Source: Aphrocallistes beatrix
Taxonomy: Eukaryota; Porifera; Hexactinellida; Sceptrulophora; Aphrocallistidae
Reading direction: 5' to 3'
NCBI GenBank assembly: GCA_963281255.1
Contig: OY725492.1
Span: forward strand, 4,715,571-4,779,570
DNA length: 64,000 nucleotides
The position numbers and the translations under genes were made by a program. Each line of letters begins with the position of its first letter. Position 1 is the stretch's first letter. Positions 44,201-53,900 of the stretch are shown in pieces. The notes beneath the pieces were generated by a model, which had not been told where the DNA came from, did not search any database, and saw only the letters and a program-made list of their open reading frames with translations.

Positions 44201-44557
44201 GTCAGTCAAAATATGGCAAAATTCTGAGAAAATACATCTATCAATTTTGAATATATTTGTCTGGCTTGGATCTTTTAGTATCATGTTACTATTTATAGGA
44301 TAAGAACTCAGAAATTAATAATGTTACTAAAAATATCCTACGACATGACACTATCGATGAGTGACAATGAGTATTGAATTCATTGCACTCCTAAGGAGAG
44401 ATCCTTTTGGGAATAAATGTTTTAGAACCACAAACTCCCACAAAACCTCCAGGATCCTAGATGAAATTAGTTTTGGGACTGTTTGGGGTTTATGAGTTCT
44501 ATTTTTAGATACCGCAACATCAGATCCCTGATAGAAGGATTGATCCCAGTCGAATAA
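35289..44557 (+). CDS. LIM-RA-SARAH protein of the RASSF1-6 family (11 exons, 320 aa)
   Basis: Assembled from small exons: 35289-35328, 35964-36058, 36768-36898, 37146-37221, 38502-38633, 38755-38820, 40538-40639, 40704-40755, 42500-42621, 43567-43664, 44509-44557; phases agree at every junction. Residues 1-70 are a CRIP-like LIM domain ([35 protein letters not shown]). Then come a RASSF core ([26 protein letters not shown]), a Ras-association domain (about 175-270; [38 protein letters not shown]), and a C-terminal SARAH helix ([19 protein letters not shown]). SARAH domains pair with Hippo/MST kinases. Vertebrate RASSF1-6 lack the LIM domain; Drosophila Rassf keeps it. Exons 5 and 8 rest on weaker acceptors. 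Confidence 0.9.
36322..36342. repeat. poly-C tract in RASSF intron 2
   Basis: A run of C broken by one TC, on the + strand. It is prone to length error in assembly. Confidence 0.7.
39615..39995. repeat. GGCATGAA-rich minisatellite with an embedded hAT-like element
   Basis: Units of the type TTGGCATGAA and GGCAAAATACTTCACTGATT recur from 39615 to about 39995. At about 39648-39788 a block bounded by TAGGGTTGTAGTGGTCCGG and CCGGACCAGTGGCTACAGCC interrupts it and looks like a small inverted-repeat transposon. A related block lies near 43835-44030. Confidence 0.6.
40238..40413. mobile_element. TA-flanked miniature element (GTCAGGGTCGCTTA family)
   Basis: Terminal inverted repeats TACAGTCAGGGTCGCTTA and TAAGCGACCCTGACTGTA with TA at both borders, as for pogo/Tigger or Tc1-mariner type elements. 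176 bp, non-coding. Sister copy at 43331-43478. Confidence 0.8.
41652..41807. mobile_element. TA-type miniature element (CTTAATCGGGACA family)
   Basis: Left end TACAGTCAACTCGGCTTAAT. The right end has TAAGCGGAGTTACCTGT and has lost the last base pair of symmetry. Opposite orientation to the copy at 47682-47838. Confidence 0.75.
42663..42791. repeat. left arm of a large inverted repeat around RASSF exon 10
   Basis: Reverse complement of 43681-43826 with few differences (ends GGTATGGTGGAAATAGTT and GGTTCGACTTTTCGAAAA). Possibly two copies of one miniature element in opposite orientation. Confidence 0.75.
42809..42935. mobile_element. hAT-like miniature element (CAGGGGTGGAGCCAGG)
   Basis: Begins CAGGGGTGGAGCCAGGGGG, a terminus typical of hAT miniature elements. 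The right end near ACTCCTGATGCCACCC is diverged. Non-coding, in RASSF intron 9. Confidence 0.4.
43331..43478. mobile_element. TA-flanked miniature element (GTCAGGGTCGCTTA family)
   Basis: TACAGTCAGGGTCGCTTATT at the left and TAAGCGACCCTGACTGTA at the right. 148 bp; lies about 90 bp before RASSF exon 10. Confidence 0.8.
43681..43826. repeat. right arm of a large inverted repeat around RASSF exon 10
   Basis: Starts 16 bases after the exon 10 donor and is complementary to 42663-42791. It also carries an extra TTTTTGCGAACTATTTCC near its end. Confidence 0.75.
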
Positions 44558-45482
44558 GGCAACCCTCTCACTCAGAATCAGAGTTCCTATTTTTATCTTG
44601 ATATATTTTTAGAATATTTTCAGATTATCTAATCGAAAACGATGAAATGTATGTTTGAATAATTATATTTTATTCGCGATAATACTTTGTGAAACTAGAT
44701 TGTGGCGGGAATGTACGTACTTTAGAAAGAGGGAGAACTGGAATTGTTTAATCCATGGTTTTAATTAACCCATGCTTGCTTACTATGGATCTCTGAAGTT
44801 CTAATTCTCTTGAAATTCACTCACTGGAATTCAATTAATAGTAAAATGTGTTCGTTGTGAGGTTTGACTCGATTTGAACCAAATTCTAACTCGGATGGCT
44901 TTAGTACGTTTTAGCATGTTTCACCCAGAGTTGCACGCGGGCCGAAATTTGTAACCGCGGCCCGCAAGAAGCCCGCATAAATATCTTTGGCCCGCTTTGT
45001 AAGTTACTAACTATAGAGAGACACTAAGGGAATCCTTTTATGGGAGTGAGTTTCTGCAAACACAAATAAGTGGAAACTCCAAAGTTCCATTTACGTAAGT
45101 ATTCCTTAATTGGTACCTCGTGACAATTAAAAACATCGTCTCGGTTGTCATCGCGGGGAGTCCTGCCAAGATTTCCGGCCCACGTGCAACTCTGGTTTCA
45201 CCATATCACCATGTGTAGAGTAGACTCCATTTAAGGATCCGATTAAGCGGATCTCTATCAACCAATGTACAGTGGCGTTGTGGATTTGGGGCCCACTAGG
45301 GTAGGAGGTTGGTGGGACATACTTATTCAAAACAATTAACAGAAACATTTATTTACAAATTCCAGGCAGAATATGGTATATTTATATGCATAAATTGCAG
45401 GTGTTAAATTAACCAAAAGTTGTAGATAAACTGACTCTCCTGTTTGTGTTTATTTTTCTTTCGGATTCTCTTATTAGCTTTC
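44558..45482. other. intergenic DNA between LIM-RASSF and PAXX
   Basis: Contains the hAT-type element at 44926-45194. ATTAG just before 45478 is acceptor-like and precedes the PAXX ATG by a few bases. Confidence 0.4.
44926..45194. mobile_element. hAT-type miniature element with perfect 8-bp target duplication
   Basis: Ends CAGAGTTGCACGCGGGCC and GGCCCACGTGCAACTCTG form inverted repeats with one mismatch. The 8 bases GTTTCACC flank both sides (44918-44925 and 45195-45202). 269 bp, no coding content. TSD length and CAG...CTG ends fit the hAT superfamily. Confidence 0.88.
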
Positions 45483-46073
45483 ATGGCAACCATATTTGTT
45501 CCTCAAGAATGTATAATCCACCAATCAATTCAGATATCCTCCACCAAATATTTTTGTTATTTTGACATCAAAGAGCACAATATTGAAATACTAGTCACAG
45601 ATATATCACATTCCTGGCACTCCAATGTGTATCCAAGGGACGTATTCAAGATGTTAAAAATAGATTCATTACAAAAATTTCAAGAATTCATCAAACGTGA
45701 ACTCCAAGTCTCGACTAAAGTTACGATTGAAAAATTCAAATTAGAATTACAAATTGGAACTAAACCTCAGTTGAAACTGGAACTAACAGAAGTCACTGAT
45801 GAGGACAATACGAATAGGTTGTATCAGCTGTTAACAAATGTGTCTGAGCAGTGCCACAAGTTTGAGAAAAGGTGTGAAACTCTACAATTGAAAGTGACCA
45901 CGTTAGAAAATGATTTCAAGAAAAGTGACAAGAATTTCGTTCCACTTCCAGAACGCAAGAAAGGGCGCGCGCCAAAAATTAAGCGCCCTGAAGGCGCCAG
46001 TTTGATCAATCCATCTTCTAAGCGCAAGAAAGTGGCGAAAGGTGTGGATTTTGAAGGCGACACCAGTGACTAA
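45483..46073 (+). CDS. PAXX-like non-homologous end-joining factor (196 aa)
   Basis: Intronless. An N-terminal head domain (about residues 1-100, including YFCYFDIKEHNIEILVTDISH and WHSN) is followed by a coiled-coil stalk (about 115-150, TNRLYQLLTNVSEQCHKFEK) and a basic tail ending GASLINPSSKRKKVAKGVDF. The tail closely matches the Ku-binding C-terminus of human PAXX (SLINP...KK..GGVDF), and the length is near the human 204 aa. PAXX is a paralogue of XRCC4 and XLF that steadies Ku on DNA ends. The frame opens upstream without an ATG; ATG 45483 is the first and gives MATIFVPQE. XRCC4 and XLF lack this tail, so confusion with them is unlikely. Confidence 0.87.
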   Translation: MATIFVPQECIIHQSIQISSTKYFCYFDIKEHNIEILVTDISHSWHSNVYPRDVFKMLKIDSLQKFQEFIKRELQVSTKVTIEKFKLELQIGTKPQLKLELTEVTDEDNTNRLYQLLTNVSEQCHKFEKRCETLQLKVTTLENDFKKSDKNFVPLPERKKGRAPKIKRPEGASLINPSSKRKKVAKGVDFEGDTSD

Positions 46074-46207
46074 CATAGACTGACCTGCATGAATTGAGTT
46101 TGTATTCACATTTTAATGAATTGCCATATTTGGAGCCTAAATTATACATGCCACCATGGACTACTATAAATGAGGACTTGCAATACAATACACTTTTGGA
46201 CCAGGGA

Positions 46208-46369
46208 TACAGTGGAATTCGCTTATTAGCAACTAGAGTTTTGCTCACAAAATGGTTGCTAAAAAGCGAAGTTGCTAATAGGAGAACAGAATTAACACAA
46301 AATCTACACCTGGGACCTGAAAATTGGTTGCTAATAGAGCTATATTGCTAATAAGCGAACTCCACTGTA
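46208..46369. mobile_element. TA-flanked miniature element (ATTCGCTTATTAGC family)
   Basis: TACAGTGGAATTCGCTTATT at the left and AATAAGCGAACTCCACTGTA at the right. Interior repeats GTTGCTAATA words. 162 bp in the PAXX-TMEM11 intergenic space. Confidence 0.8.
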
Positions 46370-46791
46370 GTTAAAAAAGTTACTGGGATAATTATCACTA
46401 GTTCCAATCGTCCTCCTCAAAGAGAAACGTTTTTATATCTATCAGAATGAAGTTCTATTGCAAATTATTCCTTCCTAAAATGTATATAATCATTCGTGAG
46501 TTAAATTCATTGAAAATTCTCTTAATTTGTTTAATCAGGAGAGAGAAATAATTTTAAAATTTAATAATATCCTATTGCCTCTGCTACAATTCGAAGATAC
46601 GAATTCAGATTTGAAACACTCAACTTGAATACATACTTACACATTATTACACAATGCACTAATGTAACATTATTTTATAACAATAAAATATATTTAGGTT
46701 TCTTGAATTGTTGCATTTATAAATAGGATATTTTGTAAAAATTTTATTCGCTTTTTGGTTGTTAGAATTTTTGATCACTTATAGACAATAC

Positions 46792-47322
46792 ATGTCAATG
46801 ACCACTCCCTGTAACCAAGCTGACAACAGCATTCCAGAGGAGAACTACCTTAGTTACACAGTGATTCACAAATATTCTCCCAACTCGAATATGGAACTAA
46901 AAGGTGCGCTAATACAGAACTATGACCTCATAGTTCTGAGTGACGTCACTCTAGGAGAACGAGTTTGCAAGTGGATCCAATTCGGGAACATTCTCCACAA
47001 ATCAGCTGTTCTGTCTGGAATCACATGTCTTGTTCTAAATATATCCACTGACACAGCTGACTGGTTCATTGGGTGTCTCAGTTTCTGCTCTTTTTTTAGT
47101 ATCGCGACTTATAACGCACTATGGCGCAAGGATATTGTGTCGTCATACCAGTTGGACACACGCGGCGATTTTGTGTCGCAACTGCCACTTTCAAGTGTGA
47201 AGAGCCGGAGTGTGGTGGTCCTGGTGAAGAGAGATGATAAGTACAGACGCTTTCTGCATAATCTGATTGGCTGTCTGCTGTTGATACAGCTGGGAAGGAG
47301 AGTCGTCCATTGGAATGTTTAG
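46792..47322 (+). CDS. TMEM11: TMEM11-like mitochondrial membrane protein (176 aa)
   Basis: Colinear with vertebrate TMEM11 (192 aa): YTVIHKY, then YDLIVLSDVTLGERVCKWIQ, GNILHKSAVLSGITCLV (first membrane segment), a second hydrophobic segment (IGCLSFCSFFSIATYNAL), then VVVLVKRDDKYRRFLHNLIG. TMEM11 works with the MICOS/BNIP3 machinery in mitochondrial shape and mitophagy. Two ATGs six bases apart can start it (46792 or 46798). An acceptor-like CTTATAG lies 10 bases before the first, so a leader intron or spliced leader is possible. No introns in the coding region. About 720 bp after PAXX and 620 bp before KATNIP, same strand. Confidence 0.9.
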   Translation: MSMTTPCNQADNSIPEENYLSYTVIHKYSPNSNMELKGALIQNYDLIVLSDVTLGERVCKWIQFGNILHKSAVLSGITCLVLNISTDTADWFIGCLSFCSFFSIATYNALWRKDIVSSYQLDTRGDFVSQLPLSSVKSRSVVVLVKRDDKYRRFLHNLIGCLLLIQLGRRVVHWNV

Positions 47323-47681
47323 ATGGAACTTCCTTTCATGATTGCCACTTCTCTCCAATGATTGTTAATACACTCTATCAGACGCCAGATTGCACCACAT
47401 TTCACTTGTAAATGCCACTTTTGCCGTTTAGTACAATTTATATGAATAGCTATCTCATAGAATGGGCGATTTAATGTTAGCTCGCTAACTTTCTAACTCC
47501 AAATTGCGTTGTAGGATATCTCAGTGATCAAATAACTCACAACATTAGCTTCATTGCAAACATTGAAATACGTAATATGTTCGCACAGATAAGAATGGAA
47601 CTAATACCAATCTTTCCAATTGTGAGGTATGCATAACTTTATCAATGAATAATATTCCAATCGAGATCTTTAAAAGGCTAA

Positions 47682-47838
47682 TACAGGTGACTCCGCTTAA
47701 TCGGGACACTTTGGTCCCGGATATTTCGTCCCGATTAAGCGGAGTTCCCAATCAACCGATGAAATTTAGTATTAGCTTCTATGTATAGGAACCATTCCGT
47801 TCCTGGAGACTTGTCCCGATTAAGCTGAGTTGACTGTA
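47682..47838. mobile_element. TA-flanked miniature element (CTTAATCGGGACA family)
   Basis: TACAGGTGACTCCGCTTAAT at the left and TAAGCTGAGTTGACTGTA at the right. Inverted relative to 41652-41807; 157 bp. Confidence 0.8.
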
Positions 47839-47943
47839 TCTCAAAAAAACTAACCTTTTCGAATATATGAGATTAAATTTATATAATTGACTGTGTTATA
47901 TTTATTAATAATTTGTGAATATTTTATGCTATGTTGCGTAGCT

Positions 47944-50900
47944 ATGACTCATCGTATTCGCTCTCGCAAGACTTGGGATCAAACAGGAAATGAAACCAAG
48001 TCAGCATTCCATAGCCCACAGCCCGTATCCAGGACAGACAAGGACCATGCCCTGATTCGTGAGGATGTCCCTCCTCGATACGAAGAGCTCCTCTCTCAGC
48101 TGGAGAAGAAAAACCGCGAGAAGAAACACCTGATTGAGACACGGGATAAGGATGAGAGGGAGGAAGGCTTCAGTCTCTACTTCAACGGGACTCACGCTCA
48201 GAAGGGAAGAACGAGATCCAAGACAGGTGGCCAATCAGAACCCGCCAAACCCAAGCTCACTAAGGTAGTGATCTCTAGAGACAATGGAATGTGAATAACG
48301 TATGCCTAATTTAGTTAAAGTCAGTGGCAGGTAATTTCTAATTGTAAGATTGCTGTTTTTCTTTCTATCCTCTAAAGCTACAAACTCCAATCGACCCCTG
48401 ATTCTAATTTTAGAATGACATGGCAATACTGAATTGGTAACCTCTCCCTGTGATTCCAGCTAAATTTAGCTCCACAACTTGGTCGATTTATCCAATCAAA
48501 TTCTACCTCCGTCTGTGTGATTGTAGGATCAAAGTTGAAACTGTAGATGCTTAGTAGACCCGGACCACCTTGGGTCATTTCTATTTATAGTAATTATCTC
48601 AAATTTCAATGGCTTAAACCGGATATGAGAAAGCAGAATTCTGATTTTTCCCGGTTTAAACCACATTATTGTCAAACCTGCTCCTAAGTCTGCGCTAAGA
48701 AGTAATACAGTTAAATTTAACTCTGCTAGAACTACTTCAAACTGGAACTATTAATTGGAACTATTCATGTACAGTCAACCGTTTTTTCTTGTGAATTTCT
48801 TTCCATTTCAGAATCCAAATATATATTAATTTCCATCGACTCTTTCTCCAATCGTTTTTAGTGCAGCTTCTACACCAACGGACAAAAGTATTTCAACACT
48901 TGATTCTTTCGCATACAAATAATACTAAATCAGATCTTTTCATGAAGGGAAATGCGTTCAAATTCAAAGAGATACTAAAAATCTGATTTCAGATTCGAAA
49001 TCTACACATTCGAATTAGTCATAGTTGAACATAACTAATAAATTACTAAACTCAATGAACAATCTTATCAGCCTGAGACACCATAGGTAATTCATTGCCA
49101 TCATGTATAGTGGTCAAAATGGGTGTATGTGGCATAAGGTGGCACTGATTGATAATTACAAAAAGTTAGAATGAATGATTAATTAGAAAAATTAACCTGT
49201 GACTAATTTGAATGCGTATTATTCGAATCTGGAATCCAATTAGCTGTATCCCACCGTTTAGCAGTAACCCTCTTCATGAATAGACCCATTTTAGTATTAT
49301 TTGTATGGAAAAGAATCAAGTGTTGAAATACTTTTGCCCGGTTGGTGTATGCCCACTTTGAGAACCATTGTACTAAACTATACAACAAAGTCTTTTACGG
49401 TGGTTTATTCTATTTGTGGTATTAGCGAATATTTAAGTTTCCCTTTGAGATCTGAATTTCTTAAAATAATAATATTAAGTATTGACAAATATATTTGAAT
49501 GAACGGTGTATTTTAATGAAAAGTGGGATATCCATACAAACCTACATCTAACTACACACACATAACTAGCTACATTACACAGTAAAGAGAAGTATCCTAG
49601 TTTGCCTAGAAAACTGGACTGTTTAGGCCTAAAGCAGTGGTGCATCCTAGAAATATACATAAACTGCGATGGTAGTTAAGAACAGGCGATGAGAGCTTGA
49701 ACAAGAAGGGTCAGTAGGAGTAGACTGGTGACAAGAGATGGTAACACTCCTGAGCTATTCAGGGCAGTGAAGGAGATGGAGGGAACGAATGGGTCTTGAC
49801 CACATCTGTAATAATCCTGATTTTGCCCGATGTAGTAAGTCCCATTGTAGTTGTTGCAGTCATCCCATCTGTTGGACTGAATCATGTAGTCGACACCAGG
49901 GATTGGTAAGTGACTTTTGAAGACTCGGTTGTTACAAGCTACGTAGGTAGTATTGGGTCTAGTCAAGGGAGAAACTTCAAGTGTACGGAGTACCTTGTCC
50001 CCCCAGTTTAAAAGCGAGGCGTTAGAAATGTCATTCCCAGAAGGAATGACATTTTCGCAGACCAGGTCATCAGCTGCTGTACTATAGGCAGAGGATGTGT
50101 CATAGACACTCACACAACTTTTGAAGTTGACTCGGGGATAGTAAAATAGGAAGTGAAGACACATTTCCTCTTGCGTCGAATAGCCTCCAAGCGTATAGTC
50201 CCCTCTTTCCGTCGTCTTGTATTGACAGTTTACGACCAGCTCATCTCCAGGCTTTATCGTGACTGGAGGATTAAGGTAGATCGGATCCTGTTATGAAGTA
50301 CATAATTAGGATTAGGAGAGTAGTCATCATGAAAATAAAATCTCGAACAATTTTCCATTCATTTTTTATTGTTTTCGTTCTCGACACATCATTTTTGTAT
50401 AAACCAAAATTCAAAATACTTACCAAGCTTAGATATCAGAATGTCGTAAACTGGGATGACTTTGGCCCTAAGAGGTTACTTTGTCCCACAATAGCAATTT
50501 TAATAAAATATACTCAAACTTATGAATCAACAAGCGCGCTTCGCTTGCTTGCGCTGCGCGGCTGGCGGACACTTTGTGTCCGCCGGAGGCTCCCTTCGGT
50601 CGCCTGGGGTCACATTGGTTAATTATAAGGGAGATAGCATCTCTAAATATGTCCATCTTAGTGTTAAAATCGATATCACTCGAAAAATCACCAAATTTGT
50701 CAATTTAAAAATTTTTGATGCGTTATAATGACGTCATATCAGAGTGATGAGTCATCATTTTTTGATGATAATTATATCATATGTGAGGTATATTAATATG
50801 TATATTCTATTAAAATTTCAGCCTTCTATCTCCTATAATGACTGAGTTATGCTCGAATAAGTGTATTGCTTAACTTTTAAAAATGTGACAATGACGTCAT

Positions 50901-53900
50901 AATTCCATGATGAATCGACATTTTGCTCTGAGCTCAGAACTTAGTGGAGCCATAGCCAAAAGACTCCCACATGCCAAAAATCAGCTTTCTGTGACCGGCA
51001 GTTTCTTCAATCAATTCGTTACAGATATATATATATATATATATAGCCGCGCAGCTCAAGCAAGCGAAGCGCGCTTTTGTTATTATAATTGCTATTGTGG
51101 GACAAAGCAATCTCTTAAGGCTAAAGTCCCAGTTCACGGTGCGTAATAGTATTTTAGTCCTATAAGAAGACTTAAATTGTTGTTACAGCATAAGAAGATG
51201 GAATAAGTTAATGATGATCAGAAGAGAGGACAATATTAGTCCCCCAAAATGATCGGAAAAATAATCGGGCTAAAAGAGATCGTGATTACTATATTTTACT
51301 TGAAGTGTGTTAGAAAAAAGTTTCTAAGAAGTCTAGTGAATAATTATATTATATTCTCCCTAGTGCAATTATACACACTTTCTTACTTGAAAATCGAAGT
51401 CATAATTGAGATTTCTATCAACTGTTCCTATTTCTTGTCCGTTTCTGACTTGCTGTGTCCACATAGCACTTCCAGCTAAATGAGAGTGGAGAAGAGACGC
51501 GAATACTTGGATGTCAGTCCCGAAATCCCTGGTGCATTCCGAGGGACAATAGCCCTGTACCACGTAGCTATCGGCGTAAGGAGGGATTCTCATATTTGGA
51601 GTAATGGCGTGTCCTAATACAAATATTCCAGCGTCATGTGTTCTCGTTTCAGCCGTGTGGTAGAGAGTGAACCCACTACTGTCCACTATGCCAGACACTC
51701 CAGCAGGGTTGTTATAGTGCGTCTCAAGCAATAACGTCCTGAAACTCTCTCCAGGGCCAATCGGGAGTCCCACTTCTGGAGGAAAATCGAAGTCCACTCC
51801 TCCCACTGCCCAAACACCGACGATGATTGTTCTGCAGAAATCAGTGTGGAACGGGGAGTCATCTCCTGTGCAAAGTCCTGAATTCAGCGGTAGCTGTTCA
51901 TCACAGACGTACAGCACGATATGGTGCACGTACTCTGAGGAAGCAGGAGTGATGTCGACCTGAAACACATTGGATAATTAAATCTACATTTATAATATCT
52001 AAATATAGTCTGTCATGCACTTGCGTGGTTCGCTTGCTTAAGTTTAATGAATTAATATCGCTTGTGCCACCTTGATCCACTTGTTCCCATAATATATAAT
52101 GGTGGCAAGTGGCACAAGGGGATACAGGTACTAGTAATTGTGCTTTGGAAAGAATTATCTATAGGAAACTTCTAGATTGATTGGCGTCCATAGATAGACC
52201 CATTTTAGTATTACTTATGAGGGAGAGCAATATGGTGCTTTTGGCCAGGTAGTATAAACATAGACCTTGACACCTGAATGAAAGCAGTGGACCCTAGGTA
52301 TCTAACAGTAACATCCACTCTATGCTCTTCACACGTATAATTCAACTACATAGTTACCCCTATTCGGATGATGTGTCTATGAGAAGGTGGTTGTTGGAAA
52401 GAAAAGCTCCGGCAGTAGTAGGTTGTGCCTACAGTCGGAATAGTGAAATTGTCCTGTGTGAAAGAGTAGGTCTGAGTGTCTGATGGAAGCGCGGAAGTGA
52501 AAGCTGGTTCACTCAACAAGTTGAGACTCTTCACACCTCTGGTTGTATGCTGGAGGGGAGTGTCGGCAGGATCTTCAGGATTCCAACCGTAGATTACTCG
52601 CACCGTACCGACTACCAAATCCCGGTCTCTGTCATCGCAAGTTTTCAGGTTCCTAACAGAGAATCAAAGGTAGTAGCCAATCATATTTACAGGCTTGTGA
52701 GCACCGACTCCGAATTACCCAACGAATTTCCTATAATAGCATAATAGAACTCGGATAAGACGTACCCCTCCGGGAAGCGGAAAAAAAGTACGTACTAACC
52801 GATTTGATATTACACAGGAATCTATGTATTAAATGAATTTTGTAATCAGAGAAATGAGCACGTACTAATTAGCAGAGTTCTACTGTACTTTTACTGGCAA
52901 ATACATATGTATATAACTATTGTAGTGATCAGATAGTATATTCGTGTAGCGATCGTATATTACTGCATTAACGTAATGTTAAAAACGGTCAATTGAGAAG
53001 TTGTATCATCATCACAGGACTTCACAGCCCAGACTATGCATGAAATAACTTGAAATCTTAGCAAAGACAAACCTGCAAAATTCAAAACTAGTATTGCCGT
53101 TCAGTTCCACTCCAGAAATCAGTCGGTAGTTCTGAATGGGGTCAACTAAAGGAAGAGCTCTCTCAGAAGCAAACCTATCCGTAAAGAAAGTCTGTCCATC
53201 TTTCACCCAACCCATCACGACATCTGAATTGCTCATCCCTCCATTCGGTGAGAATCCAAGGCCCACCCACCCAGTTGTCCTCACAGTGACAGCGAAGCAA
53301 ATTTCTCCATCCTCAGTTGGTGGATTCCAGTAGAGAGTATAGGAGTTAGGGTGCAGCACACTCTCATACCTGTAAGTTGTTGAGAAGCAATCGAAACGGG
53401 AAATGCTGAATGACCAGAATAAAATAAAGGCGAAACAAAATGAATTGGAAATCATCTTGAAGTATATTTTAGCAACTATCATCGAGCTTTTATTTAAAAT
53501 TTTGAGCGATTAACTTGAATCGTTAACATTGCTATATCAATGGTTGAGCAATAGTTTAGCACACTTAGTAGAGCATCATAATACGCAAGTTGTGATCCCA
53601 AATTCCAAATACAGTAGAACTCGGTTAGTACGTACTCGGGATAAGACTTACTTCGGCTTAGTCGTACTCATTTCTCTGAACCAAAATTCATTTATTATAT
53701 AGATTCCTATGTAATATCAACTCGGTTAGTACGTACTTACGGATAGTACGTACTTTTTTCCGCTTCCCAGAGGGGTACGTACTAACCGAGTTCTACTGTA
53801 TTTATGATCCCAAATTCCAAATATTTGTGATCCCAAATTCCAAATATCTGTGATCCCAAATTCCAAATATTTGTGATCCCAAATTCCAAATATTTGAAGG

